Shown here piece by piece: positions 17,552 to 25,720 of a stretch of DNA of 64,000 nucleotides. The translations under genes and the position numbers were made by a program. Every line of letters begins with the position of its first letter. Position 1 is the first letter of the stretch. The notes under the pieces were generated by a model. It was not told the DNA's origin. It saw only the letters and a list, made by a program, of their open reading frames with translations, and did no database searches. The stretch is from Egicoccus halophilus (lineage in GTDB: Bacteria > Actinomycetota > Nitriliruptoria > Nitriliruptorales > Nitriliruptoraceae): positions 3,173,001 to 3,237,000 of the forward strand of contig NZ_CP036250.1 of NCBI RefSeq assembly GCF_004300825.1, in the 5' to 3' direction.

Positions 17552-18253
17552 GTGTCCGCCCCCGCCACCACCCCGAGCTCGCCGCCGACGACCGCGTCGC
17601 GTCGCCGGCGCACGCGTCGGGTGCCGGTGCCCGGTGTCGCCGCCGAGCGACCCCACTGGGATGCCGGCGCGGTCGTGGCCGGCGTGGACGAGGTCGGCTG
17701 CGGCGCGTGGGCGGGGCCGGTGACCTACGCCGCGGTCGTGCTGCCGCGTGACCGCCGTGTCTACAAGTTGCGGGACTCCAAGGTGCTCGCCCCGTCCGAT
17801 CGCGAGCACCTCGCGGCCAGGGTGCGGCGGGTCGCGCTGGGCATCGGGGTCGGTCACGCCGGCAACGACGAGGTCGACCGGCTCGGGCTCAGCGAGGCGC
17901 GCCGCCGCGCCGCGCGACGGGCGGTGGACGCGCTGCCGTTGCGCCCCGACGTGGTGTTGCTCGACGGCAACTGGGACTTCCTCGCCGGCTACGGCACGCA
18001 CAACGAGCGGTTGGTGCGGGGTGACGGGCGCAGTGTGTCGATCGCGGCCGCGTCGATCGTGGCCAAGGTCACCCGGGACGCGATGATGGCCGAGTTCGCG
18101 GCCGGCTACCCCGCCTACGCCTTCGCGGCCAACAAGGGCTATCCGTCACCCGACCACGTCGCCGCACTCGACGTCCACGGGCCGTGTGCGTTGCACCGCC
18201 ACAGCTGGGCACCGATCGCCGGACGCAACCAGCTGCGGCTGTTCGACGCCTGA
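17552..18253 (+). CDS. rnhB: Ribonuclease HII
   Basis: RNase HII removes single ribonucleotides and RNA from RNA-DNA hybrids. Catalytic acids D46 and E47 are in AGVDEVGCGAWAGP, a third Asp is in VVLLDGNWDF, and SVSIAAASIVAKVTRD is the family block near the fourth acid. The usual Gly-Arg-Gly next to DExG is Gly-Cys-Gly (residues 49-51), an unusual change at the motif that senses the RNA-DNA junction. The first ~35 residues are a basic Ser/Thr/Pro extension. The GTG start is supported by a leaderless-type -10 box. It is the only plus-strand gene in this stretch and converges on lepB with nine bases between. Confidence 0.9.
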   Translation: MSAPATTPSSPPTTASRRRRTRRVPVPGVAAERPHWDAGAVVAGVDEVGCGAWAGPVTYAAVVLPRDRRVYKLRDSKVLAPSDREHLAARVRRVALGIGVGHAGNDEVDRLGLSEARRRAARRAVDALPLRPDVVLLDGNWDFLAGYGTHNERLVRGDGRSVSIAAASIVAKVTRDAMMAEFAAGYPAYAFAANKGYPSPDHVAALDVHGPCALHRHSWAPIAGRNQLRLFDA

Positions 18254-18262
18254 CGCGATGCG

Positions 18263-19255
18263 TCAGTCGGCGGCGGCCGCATCGGGGCCGGCGGCGGCCG
18301 CATCGGGGTCGGCGGCGGCCGTCTCGGCGACCTCGTGGTGGACCCCGGTGAGCCCGCCGGCGTTGTCGAAGGGCCAGATGATGACCACGGCGCGGCCGAC
18401 CACGTGGTCGGCCGGCACCATGCCCAGCGAGCGGCGCGAGTCCGACGAGTTGGGTCGGTTGTCCCCGAGGAAGAACAGGTGGTCCTCGGGCACCGTGACC
18501 GGCCCGTAGTCGGACAGGTCCGGATAGACCACGTAGGGCTCGTCGAGCGCCTCGCCGTTGACGAACACCTGCCCGTCCACGATCACGACCTCGTCGCCCG
18601 GCAGGCCGATGACCCGCTTGACGAAGTCGCGGGCGTTGGCCGGGACGACACCGAGGAACTGTCCCACGCCCCGCACGATGCGGGCGCCGGTCCCCTGGTC
18701 GAGGCTCGGGTCGACGAACGTCTCGCCCTCGAAGACGACGACCTCACCGCGCCGCGGCTCGCGAGCCAGGTAGCTCAGCTTCTCGACCACCATCCGGTCG
18801 TCGATCTGCAGGGTCGGCGCCATCGAGGTCGACGGGATGTAGAAGACCTGGAGCACGAACGTCCGCAGCAGGAACGCCAGCACGAAGGCGACCAGGAGCA
18901 GGACCGGCAGTTCGCGGAAGAACGACCCGGCGCCGCCGCCGCTGCCCGCGCGGGTGTCGTCGTCGGCCGGCAACTCCGCGGGCGTCGCGGCGTCCCGCGG
19001 CTCCCCCGTTCCGCGCGCGTCGGTGCTGCCGTGCCCGCTTCCGGCGGGCCCCGCGGCCTCATCGGCACCGAGCGGGCGGTCGCCGTCGGGCGACGGGACG
19101 CCGGGGTTCGAAGGCGTGTCCGAGGAGGTCGGCATGGCGGGATCCGGGGCGGTCGGGTGGCCCGGCGCAGGCCCAGCGTGCCCCGGACCCCCGAACGTCG
19201 TCTTCGAGGTGTCGTCCGGGGCGCCGTCGGCGGGGAACGGGTCGCGGTCAGACAT
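18263..19255 (-). CDS. lepB: Signal peptidase I
   Basis: LepB cleaves signal peptides from exported proteins. After a disordered Pro/Gly/Ser N-terminal region of about 110 residues comes one membrane helix (about 115-140) and then the catalytic domain. Nucleophile S144 is in IPSTSMAPTL and general-base K213 in FVKRVIGLPGD; GDNRPNSSDSR is the third family block. The C terminus is a short Ala/Asp/Pro repeat tail. The ATG at 19255 lies nine bases after a TAGGCT -10 box, so translation is probably near-leaderless. Confidence 0.95.
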   Translation of the reverse strand: MSDRDPFPADGAPDDTSKTTFGGPGHAGPAPGHPTAPDPAMPTSSDTPSNPGVPSPDGDRPLGADEAAGPAGSGHGSTDARGTGEPRDAATPAELPADDDTRAGSGGGAGSFFRELPVLLLVAFVLAFLLRTFVLQVFYIPSTSMAPTLQIDDRMVVEKLSYLAREPRRGEVVVFEGETFVDPSLDQGTGARIVRGVGQFLGVVPANARDFVKRVIGLPGDEVVIVDGQVFVNGEALDEPYVVYPDLSDYGPVTVPEDHLFFLGDNRPNSSDSRRSLGMVPADHVVGRAVVIIWPFDNAGGLTGVHHEVAETAAADPDAAAAGPDAAAAD

Positions 19256-19264
19256 ACAGCGCCA

Positions 19265-19270
19265 AGCCTA
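19265..19270 (-). promoter_or_regulatory. -10 box (TAGGCT) of lepB
   Basis: The minus strand reads TAGGCT nine bases before the lepB ATG, leaving a leader of at most two or three bases. Confidence 0.5.
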
Positions 19271-19358
19271 CCGCCGGGCGCGGGCGCGCCCGCGGTCGAT
19301 GTCGCCCGCCGTGCCCGTCGACCGTGCTGACCGTCGTGCCCACGTCGGCCGGACACGC

Positions 19359-19390
19359 GTCGAGGGTGCCGCGATGGCGGCACCCTCGAC
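19359..19390 (-). terminator. Hairpin terminator after rplS
   Basis: A perfect 13-bp stem (GTCGAGGGTGCCG with CGGCACCCTCGAC) closes a six-base loop 32 bases past the rplS stop. No T-tract follows. Confidence 0.75.
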
Positions 19391-19422
19391 GTCGACAGCG
19401 CTCGGGGAGGTCTCGCTTCGGC

Positions 19423-19773
19423 TCAGACGGCCTCGCGCTTCTCCTTGATGCGGGCCTTCTTGCCGACACGGTCGCGCAGGTAGTACAGCTTGGCGCGACG
19501 CACCTTGCCCCGGCGGGTGACCTCGATCTGCTCGATGACCGGGCTGTGCACCGGGAAGGTGCGCTCCACGCCGACGCCGAACGAGATCTTGCGGACGGTG
19601 AAGGTCTCGCGCAGGCCGCCGTTCTTGCGGGCGAGCACGACGCCCTCGAAGACCTGGATGCGGGAGCGGGTGCCCTCGACGACGCGGACGTGCACCTTCA
19701 CGGTGTCCCCGGGCGCGAAGTCGGGCACGTCGTCGCGGAGGCGCGACTTCTCGACAAGGTCGACCTTGTTCAT
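19423..19773 (-). CDS. rplS: Ribosomal protein L19
   Basis: L19 lies at the 30S-50S interface. The 116-residue protein has the whole family pattern: [56 protein letters not shown] and the basic tail [18 protein letters not shown]. It is transcribed on its own from the promoter at about 19949-19978 and ends at a strong hairpin, apart from trmD-rimM, which in many bacteria are joined to it. Confidence 0.98.
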   Translation of the reverse strand: MNKVDLVEKSRLRDDVPDFAPGDTVKVHVRVVEGTRSRIQVFEGVVLARKNGGLRETFTVRKISFGVGVERTFPVHSPVIEQIEVTRRGKVRRAKLYYLRDRVGKKARIKEKREAV

Positions 19774-19948
19774 GGCAGTTTCCCGTCGGTGAGAGTGGGT
19801 GGCGCGGCAGTGCTGGCGGTGGCACCGCGGCGAGCGATCGCGTCGGAGGGCCGCTCGAACGGTGGAGGGTCGCTCCCGACGGCGAGGCGTCGAGGATGCG
19901 GGCGTGCGCGAGCGCGGTGGGACCAGCCAGCATGCGCTGCGACCGCCG

Positions 19949-19978
19949 AGGATACGGTCCCCCGCCCGTGGCGGTCAA
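19949..19978 (-). promoter_or_regulatory. Sigma-70-type promoter for rplS
   Basis: On the minus strand TTGACC (plus 19973-19978) and TATCCT (plus 19949-19954) are separated by 18 bases, the clearest two-part promoter in the window. The resulting leader would be about 170 bases. Confidence 0.7.
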
Positions 19979-20000
19979 CCCGCCTGCGCAGGGCCGCCCG

Positions 20001-20783
20001 TCAGCCGTTCCCGCGTGGTCCGTGGTCGTCCGGCGCGGCGAGCAGGTCCGGTCGGCGCCGGCGGGTGAGCTCCTCGGCCCGCTCGGTCCGCCACCGTGCC
20101 ACGGCGCCGTGGTCGCCCGAGGTGAGCACCTCCGGCACGCCGTGCCCGCGCAGCGTCGCGGGACGCGTGTAGTGGGGATACTCGAGCAGCCCGGAGGAGA
20201 ACGACTCGTCCTCGGGCGAGGCGTGGTTGCCGAGCACGCCGGGCACCAGGCGGGTGACCGTCTCGATGACGACGGCTGCTGCCACCTCGCCGCCGAACAG
20301 CACGTAGTCCCCGATCGAGACCTCGTCGGTCGCGACCAGGTCGTGGGCGCGCTCGTCGATGCCCTCGTAGCGGCCGCAGCAGAGCACCAGCCGGGGCTCG
20401 GCGGCCAACTCGCGGGCATAGGCCTGCGTCAGCGGCCGCCCCCGCGGGGTCAGCAACAGCGTCCGGGGCCGCTCACCGCCGGCCACGAACGGCGCGTCGG
20501 CCGGCGGCGCGTGCGCACCGGCGGTCGTGGCCGGCGGCAGGTCGTTCCAGACCGCCTCGGCGGCGTTGACCCAGACGTCGGCGCGCATCACCATGCCGGC
20601 ACCACCGCCGTAGGGGGTCGCGTCGACCGTGCGGTGACGGTCGGTGGTGAACGCCCGCAGGTCGTGCACCCGCAGGTCGAGCAGCCCGGCGGCGTGCGCC
20701 TTCGCCAGCAGCGAGGTGGTCAGCGGTCCGTCGAACCAGTCGGGGAAGATCGTCAGGACGTCGATGCGCATCCCGGCGCTCAC
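20001..20783 (-). CDS. trmD: tRNA (guanine-37-N1)-methyltransferase
   Basis: TrmD makes m1G37 in tRNAs reading CNN codons, using SAM in a trefoil-knot fold. Conserved blocks are [70 protein letters not shown] and [11 protein letters not shown]. Start: either the GTG at 20783, which overlaps the rimM stop (GTGA), or the ATG four codons in (20771), which gives the usual [11 protein letters not shown] terminus. Length is 260 or 256 residues. It follows KH-rimM in one overlapping operon. Confidence 0.97.
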   Translation of the reverse strand: MSAGMRIDVLTIFPDWFDGPLTTSLLAKAHAAGLLDLRVHDLRAFTTDRHRTVDATPYGGGAGMVMRADVWVNAAEAVWNDLPPATTAGAHAPPADAPFVAGGERPRTLLLTPRGRPLTQAYARELAAEPRLVLCCGRYEGIDERAHDLVATDEVSIGDYVLFGGEVAAAVVIETVTRLVPGVLGNHASPEDESFSSGLLEYPHYTRPATLRGHGVPEVLTSGDHGAVARWRTERAEELTRRRRPDLLAAPDDHGPRGNG

Positions 20784-21322
20784 GCGTCGGGCGCGGCGTT
20801 GGCGGCCTCGCCCGAGACCAGACCCTCGGGCGGGTCGACCAGCCGCAGCCGTTCGGTGCCCTGCTCGTCCTCGGCGATCTCGACGAAGTCGTCGACGGCC
20901 GGCAGCAGCCAGGTGCCGCCATCGGCGCGGGTCACCTCGAGCAGGTCGTAACCGGCCGCCTCGGGCAGCTCGATCAGCCCGCTCACGGCGCCCAGCGAGG
21001 CTCCCTGCTCGTCGACGACGGCCATGCCGACCAGCTCGTGGGCGTAGTAGGTCTCCTCGTCGGAGACGTCCGCCGCGGGCGCGAGCAGTTCCGCGCCCCG
21101 CAACCGCTCGGCGGCCGTGCGGTCGGACACACCGTCCAGACGCACGAGCAGCCGCCCCTGGTGGGGGCGGCTGCCGGTGATGGTCCGTCGGGCGCCGGCG
21201 AGGACGACCGATCCGCCGGTGTCGAACCGTCCCGGGACGTCCGAGAGCACGTCGATGACGAGTTCCCCGCGGATGCCGTGGGCCTTCACCACACGGCCCA
21301 CGACGACCAGGTCAGCAGTCAC
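20780..21322 (-). CDS. rimM: Ribosome maturation factor RimM
   Basis: RimM helps the 30S head assemble by binding S19. The protein opens with the family pattern [20 protein letters not shown] and contains the PRC-barrel half with [27 protein letters not shown] and LLPAVDDFV. It is 180 residues long and ends in an Ala/Asp tail. The GTG start lies nine bases after the KH-protein stop, and the stop overlaps trmD. Confidence 0.95.
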   Translation of the reverse strand: MTADLVVVGRVVKAHGIRGELVIDVLSDVPGRFDTGGSVVLAGARRTITGSRPHQGRLLVRLDGVSDRTAAERLRGAELLAPAADVSDEETYYAHELVGMAVVDEQGASLGAVSGLIELPEAAGYDLLEVTRADGGTWLLPAVDDFVEIAEDEQGTERLRLVDPPEGLVSGEAANAAPDA

Positions 21323-21331
21323 GACACGCGC

Positions 21332-21568
21332 CTAGTCCACGATCTCGACGGTGACGTTCTCGTCGTCGAGCGAGCCGGCGGCCTTCACCAGGCTGCGCAG
21401 CGCCTTGGCGGTGCGGCCACGCTTGCCGATGACCTTGCCGAGGTCGTCGTCGTGGACGTGCAGCTCGAGCACGACCTCACGGTCGTCCTCGTCCACCTCG
21501 ATGCGCACCTCGTCCGGATGGTCGACGAGCTGCTTGGCGACGAACTCGAGGACGCGCTCGGCCCTCAC
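21332..21568 (-). CDS. khpA: KH-domain RNA-binding protein (KhpA type)
   Basis: A 78-residue single KH domain with the GxxG loop as GKVIGKRG. KhpA-type proteins bind RNA, often with KhpB/Jag, and in firmicutes influence cell division; function in Actinobacteria is less clear. The GTG overlaps the S16 stop (GTGA), tying expression to rpsP, rimM and trmD. Confidence 0.93.
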   Translation of the reverse strand: MRAERVLEFVAKQLVDHPDEVRIEVDEDDREVVLELHVHDDDLGKVIGKRGRTAKALRSLVKAAGSLDDENVTVEIVD

Positions 21569-21957
21569 TCGCCGCCCTCCGTGGCCTCCTCGGGCGCCGC
21601 GTTCGCGGCAGCCTCGGCAGCCTCGGCGGCCTTGGCGCGGGCCTTCTTCGACAGCTTGGGCTGCTCGTTCTGCGCCGAGCGGTCACGCGCCGGCCGGTCG
21701 CCGGGCTTGAACTCCTCCCAGGCGCCGGAGATGCGCAGGAGGTTCTCGACGGCCTCGGTGGGCTGGGCGCCGTTGCGCAGCCAGTGCAGGGCGCGCTCGT
21801 TGTCGATCTCGATGCCCGACGGGTTCTCGAGCGGGCGGTACTGCCCGATGATCTCGATGAAGCGGCCGTCGCGCGGCGAGCGCGAGTCGGCGGCGACGAC
21901 GCGGTAGAACGGACGCTTCTTGGTGCCTTCGCGGCGCAGGCGGAGCTTGACGGCCAT
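21565..21957 (-). CDS. rpsP: Ribosomal protein S16 with acidic Ala-rich tail
   Basis: S16 supports early 30S assembly. The first ~85 residues are canonical ([19 protein letters not shown], then [17 protein letters not shown] and [14 protein letters not shown]). A tail of about 45 residues, first basic and then Ala/Glu-rich, extends it to 130 residues. The ATG at 21955-21957 is chosen over an ATG three codons upstream because the AGGA site lies nine bases from it. First gene of the rpsP-KH-rimM-trmD operon. Confidence 0.96.
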   Translation of the reverse strand: MAVKLRLRREGTKKRPFYRVVAADSRSPRDGRFIEIIGQYRPLENPSGIEIDNERALHWLRNGAQPTEAVENLLRISGAWEEFKPGDRPARDRSAQNEQPKLSKKARAKAAEAAEAAANAAPEEATEGGE

Positions 21958-22123
21958 GGGTGCCATTCCTGTGCTGGGCCGGGCGCACGGGCGCACACCG
22001 GCAGTGGGGACGATCCGGACCCTCGCGGACCGACGCGCGTGGCGTGCGGGTAGCGGGGCAGAGACCGTCGGGACGAGGTCGGGCGCGGCAGGAGCGAGGG
22101 CTCGAACCGCGCGCACGGCAGCG

Positions 22124-22129
22124 AGACTA
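22124..22129 (-). promoter_or_regulatory. Putative -10 box (TAGTCT) for the rpsP operon
   Basis: The minus strand reads TAGTCT. Transcription would begin near 22117, giving a leader of about 160 bases in the gap before S16, long enough for ribosomal-protein feedback, though no specific structure was recognised. Confidence 0.4.
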
Positions 22130-22177
22130 CCGCAGCGCCCACCCGGAACGCGACCCGGGCGCTAGCGTGCCCACGTC

Positions 22178-22195
22178 GCGGACCGATCGGTCCGC
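22178..22195. promoter_or_regulatory. 18-bp perfect palindrome, possible operator
   Basis: GCGGACCGATCGGTCCGC is a perfect dyad. It sits between a TAGCGT box (22162-22167, plus strand) and the start of the small membrane-protein gene at 22218, a position where a repressor dimer could bind. The regulator is unknown. Confidence 0.4.
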
Positions 22196-22217
22196 ACCGA
22201 CACGCGGGGGAACCACG

Positions 22218-22364
22218 ATGGCCATCGGTCTGGGGCTCGGGCTGCTCGCGCTCGTGCTGCTCGGGCTGGCGACGGTCGGCCTGGTCGCCGGCGGGATCGC
22301 GCTCAACCGTCGCCACCGGCGCGAGGACGCCGCCCGGTCGGCCGATCGGGTCAACGGCCCCTAG
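22218..22364 (+). CDS. 48-residue membrane protein
   Basis: One hydrophobic segment of about 25 residues rich in Leu, Val and Gly follows the ATG, then a basic, cytoplasm-type tail (LNRRHRREDAARSADRVNGP). The ATG has GGGGGA seven bases upstream. Its TAG stop overlaps the TAG stop of ffh on the other strand through a shared CTAG. No family recognised. The Lys/Arg-rich tail suggests an Nout-Cin topology. Confidence 0.6.
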   Translation: MAIGLGLGLLALVLLGLATVGLVAGGIALNRRHRREDAARSADRVNGP

Positions 22365-23839
22365 CGGCGCTTGCCCTTCTTCGGCGCCGGCTGGAGGCCG
22401 GCGAACCCACCGAGGCCGCCGCCGGCCGCGCCGCCACCGCCGAGGCCCGGGGGCATGCCGCCGGGCAGCTGGCCACCCGACTGCAACTGGCGCAGCGCCG
22501 CGGCCTGGGCCTTCGCGCCCTTGACGCCCTTGGGCTTGGTCCCCTGCATGCCGGCCATCTTCGAGGCCGACTTCATGATCTTCTGCACCTCGGCGAACTG
22601 CTTCACGAGGCGGTTGACCTCCGGGACCGTCGTGCCCGACCCGGCGGCGATGCGCTTGCGACGCCGGCCGTTGAGGATCTTTGGCTCGCGGCGTTCCTTG
22701 GGCGTCATCGACCGGATGATGGCCTCCACCCGGGCGACCTGCTTGTCGTCGACGTCGACGTCCTTGAGCTGCTTGCCCATGCCCGGCATCATCCCGAGCA
22801 GGCCCTGCAGCGGCCCCATCCGCTTGAGCATCTGCATCTGCTCGAGGAAGTCCTCGAGGGTGAACTCGCCCGACATCAGGGCGGTCTCGGCCTTCTGCGC
22901 CTCCTCCTCGGAGTAGGTCGCCTCGGCCTTCTCGATGAGCGTCATCACGTCGCCCATCCCGAGGATGCGCGACGCCATGCGATCGGGGTGGAACGCCTCG
23001 AAGTCCTCCATCTTCTCGCCGATGGAGGCGAACTTGATCGGCTTGCCGGTCACCTCGCGGACCGACAGCGCCGCACCACCGCGCGCGTCACCGTCGAGCT
23101 TCGACAGGATCACGCCGTCGAAGCCGACCCCGTCGAGGAAGGCGCGCGCGACGTTGACGGCCTCCTGGCCGATCATCGCGTCGATGACGAACAGGGTCTC
23201 GTCGGGCTGGACCGCCTCGCGGATGGCGGCGGCCTGCCCCATCAGCTCCTCGTCGACGTGCAGGCGACCGGCCGTGTCGACGATCACGACGTCGCAGCCC
23301 GACTCGCGGGCCTTGGCGATCGACTCGCGCGCGACCGGGACGGGGTCGCCGGCGGTCACCGGGGCGTAGACGTGCACGCCGACCCGCTCGGCGTTGACCT
23401 TCAGCTGCTGCACCGCGGCCGGGCGCTGCAGGTCGCAGGCGACCAGCATCGGGTGGCGACCCTTCGACTTGAGCAGCTTGGCGAGCTTGCCCGCAGCGGT
23501 CGTCTTGCCGGAGCCCTGCAGGCCCGCGAGCATGATCACCGCCGGCTTGCCCGTCAGCGCGAGGCCGGCCGACTCGCCACCCAGCGCGCGCTCGAGCTCC
23601 TGGCTGACGGCCTTGACGACCTGCTGCGCCGGGTTGAGCGCCTTGGCGACCTCCTCGCCGACCAGCCGCTCGCGCAGCCGCTCGACGATGCCCTTGACGA
23701 CCTTGAAGTTGACGTCCGCCTCGAGCAGGGCGAGTCGGATCTCCTTCAGCGTCGCGTCGACGGTGGCCGCATCGAGCCGGCCGCGGCCGCGCACGCGGTC
23801 GAGGGCGATCTCGAGCTTGCTGGACAGGGCGTCGAACAC
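22361..23839 (-). CDS. ffh: Signal recognition particle GTPase Ffh
   Basis: Ffh binds signal sequences of nascent membrane proteins and targets them through FtsY. The N domain leads to the GTPase G domain with GLQGSGKTT, DTAGRLHVDEELM and LSKLDGDARGGAAL. The Met- and Gly-rich M domain ends the protein, with many Met in QMQMLKRMGPLQGLLGMMPGMGKQ. Length of 492 is normal plus a Gly/Pro tail. It starts with GTG at 23839. A TACCCT box about 40 bases upstream is its likely promoter. Confidence 0.97.
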   Translation of the reverse strand: MFDALSSKLEIALDRVRGRGRLDAATVDATLKEIRLALLEADVNFKVVKGIVERLRERLVGEEVAKALNPAQQVVKAVSQELERALGGESAGLALTGKPAVIMLAGLQGSGKTTAAGKLAKLLKSKGRHPMLVACDLQRPAAVQQLKVNAERVGVHVYAPVTAGDPVPVARESIAKARESGCDVVIVDTAGRLHVDEELMGQAAAIREAVQPDETLFVIDAMIGQEAVNVARAFLDGVGFDGVILSKLDGDARGGAALSVREVTGKPIKFASIGEKMEDFEAFHPDRMASRILGMGDVMTLIEKAEATYSEEEAQKAETALMSGEFTLEDFLEQMQMLKRMGPLQGLLGMMPGMGKQLKDVDVDDKQVARVEAIIRSMTPKERREPKILNGRRRKRIAAGSGTTVPEVNRLVKQFAEVQKIMKSASKMAGMQGTKPKGVKGAKAQAAALRQLQSGGQLPGGMPPGLGGGGAAGGGLGGFAGLQPAPKKGKRR

Positions 23840-23878
23840 GGGCGGCCTCGGCTTGCCGTCGGGCGGGTACGGCCGCCG

Positions 23879-23884
23879 AGGGTA
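23879..23884 (-). promoter_or_regulatory. Putative -10 box (TACCCT) for ffh
   Basis: The minus strand reads TACCCT, which would give a leader of about 33 bases before the ffh GTG. Confidence 0.4.
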
Positions 23885-23989
23885 GCGGTCGCGTTCCGCC
23901 GCTCACCGGGGCGACGCGGACCTGGCCCGTGGGCGGGCGGCCGGTGGGCGTGGCAGACTGCCGGTACGCCGGACGCGAGGGGGCCAACG

Positions 23990-24427
23990 GTGGCGAGGAT
24001 CCAGCGCTTCACGAGTCGCACGGAGGCGGAACTGGCCCGCTCGGCGCTCGAGTCGGAGGGCATCGCCGCCTACGTCTCCGGCGACGACGCCGGCGGGCTG
24101 CACCCCGAGATCCCCTACGGCGTCGGTGGCACCGCGGTCGTGGTCCCCGACGAGGACCATGCACGTGCCCTGGCGCTGCTCGACGAGCAGTTCGGGACCG
24201 ACGCCGCCGACCTCGCGGCCCTGGAGGCCGCCGCGTTGTCCGCCGCCCCGGCCGGGGGGCTCGAGGCTGGTCTCTCCCGCGACCTCGCGGCATCACCGCC
24301 ACCCGCCGGCGACGACGCCGCGTCGCCGCTCAGCGGGCGTCGGCCGGTCGTCGCCACGCTGGTGGTCGCGGTCCTGGTGCTCGTGCTCGTCGTCGCGCTC
24401 TCCGACGCGCTGGCCTTCGCCGCCTGA
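23990..24427 (+). CDS. DUF2007-type protein with C-terminal membrane helix
   Basis: The N-terminal ~70 residues match the DUF2007 (putative signal-transducing, PII-like fold) pattern: a basic start, then EAELARSALESEGIAAYVSGDD, then GGTAVVVPDEDHARALALLDE. An Ala/Pro linker leads to a hydrophobic segment at the C terminus (about 120-140), so the domain is probably held on the cytoplasmic face. The GTG start has GAGGGGG six bases upstream. It lies between divergent ffh and convergent ftsY. Role unknown. Confidence 0.8.
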   Translation: MARIQRFTSRTEAELARSALESEGIAAYVSGDDAGGLHPEIPYGVGGTAVVVPDEDHARALALLDEQFGTDAADLAALEAAALSAAPAGGLEAGLSRDLAASPPPAGDDAASPLSGRRPVVATLVVAVLVLVLVVALSDALAFAA

Positions 24428-24461
24428 CGGTGCTGGCGCGCCGACCGGCCCGCCTCACCGG

Positions 24462-25646
24462 TTACAGCTGCTCGAACAGCCCGTCGACGAACAGGTCCGG
24501 GTCGAACGGGGCGAGGTCGTCGATCTCCTCCCCGAGGCCGACGAGCTTGACGGGCAGCCCGAGCTCACGCTGCACGGCCACCACGATGCCACCCTTGGAC
24601 GAGCCGTCGAGCTTGGTCAGGGCGATGCCGGTCACCTCGACGGCCTCGAGGAACGCGCGCGCCTGGCTGATGCCGTTCTGGCCGGTGGTGGCGTCCAGGA
24701 CCAGCAGCGTCTCCTCGAGCGGTCCGGCCTGCTTCTCGAGCACCCGCTTGACCTTGCCGAGCTCGTCCATCAGCTCCCGCTTGTTGTGCAGGCGTCCGGC
24801 GGTGTCGACGATGAGCAGGTCCGCCTCGCGCTCGTTGGCGGCCGCGTAGCCCTCGAAGGCGACCGACGCCGGGTCCGCACCCTCGTCCTTGCGGACCAGG
24901 GCAGCGCCGGTGCGCTCGGCCCAGATGCCGAGCTGTTCGGCCGCCGCCGCGCGGAAGGTGTCCGCCGCCGCGAGCACGACCTGACGCTGCTCGCGCTGTT
25001 CCACGGCCGCGAGCTTGCCGATCGTGGTGGTCTTGCCGGTGCCGTTGACCCCGGTCACCAGCCACACGGTCGGCCCCTCGTCGTCGGCTCGACCCAGCGA
25101 ACGGTCGGTGGAGCCCAGCGCGTCGCGCAGCTCCTGCTTGAGCAGCGCCACGACGCCCTCGGCGGTGACCACGCCCTCCTCGCGGCTGCGGCGCTTGAGG
25201 TCCTCGACGATCTCGAGCGTGGCGGTGACGCCGACGTCGGCGCTGATCAGCGCCTCCTCGAGGCCGTCCCAGGCCTCGTCGGTGATCCCGCGCCCGAACA
25301 GGTCGGCGACCGACGCACCGAGCACGTTGCGCGTGCGCGACAGCCGCTGGCGGAAGCGCTCCCGGGGGGTGAGGGTCGGCGCCGGCGGCGGCTCCTCGAG
25401 CAGCTCCGCCGGGGTGTCGGGCACCTCCGGCAGGTCGAGGACGTCGGTGGAACCGGTGTCGCCGGAGACCTCCCGGATCTCCTCGATCGACATCTCCCGC
25501 GTGGCGACGTCGGTCGCGTCCTGCGGGGGCGCCGTCGTGTCGGTCTCGTCCGAACGGCGTCGGGCGAGCCCGACCCCGCCGACCAGGCCGGCGGCGCCGA
25601 CGACCAGCGCGATGAGCAGTTCGGGACTCTCGAAGAGAAATTCCAT
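24462..25646 (-). CDS. ftsY: SRP receptor FtsY
   Basis: FtsY docks the SRP-ribosome complex at the membrane. A hydrophobic helix at residues 8-28 is followed by an acidic linker (about 30-90), then the NG domain with GVNGTGKTTTIGKLA, DTFRAAAAEQL, DTAGRLHNKRELMDEL and TKLDGSSKGG. The N-terminal membrane helix is an actinobacterial feature. Length 394. A TAGCGT box about 50 bases upstream is a likely promoter, so it is transcribed apart from smc. Confidence 0.97.
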   Translation of the reverse strand: MEFLFESPELLIALVVGAAGLVGGVGLARRRSDETDTTAPPQDATDVATREMSIEEIREVSGDTGSTDVLDLPEVPDTPAELLEEPPPAPTLTPRERFRQRLSRTRNVLGASVADLFGRGITDEAWDGLEEALISADVGVTATLEIVEDLKRRSREEGVVTAEGVVALLKQELRDALGSTDRSLGRADDEGPTVWLVTGVNGTGKTTTIGKLAAVEQREQRQVVLAAADTFRAAAAEQLGIWAERTGAALVRKDEGADPASVAFEGYAAANEREADLLIVDTAGRLHNKRELMDELGKVKRVLEKQAGPLEETLLVLDATTGQNGISQARAFLEAVEVTGIALTKLDGSSKGGIVVAVQRELGLPVKLVGLGEEIDDLAPFDPDLFVDGLFEQL

Positions 25647-25694
25647 CGACTCGTTCCTGGACGTCGCTGGTCAGCAAGAGGACACGGCACCGGC

Positions 25695-25700
25695 ACGCTA
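25695..25700 (-). promoter_or_regulatory. Putative -10 box (TAGCGT) for ftsY
   Basis: The minus strand reads TAGCGT in the 74-base gap between smc and ftsY and would yield a leader of about 40 bases. Confidence 0.4.
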
Positions 25701-25720
25701 CCGGCGGCGTGGAGGGACGG

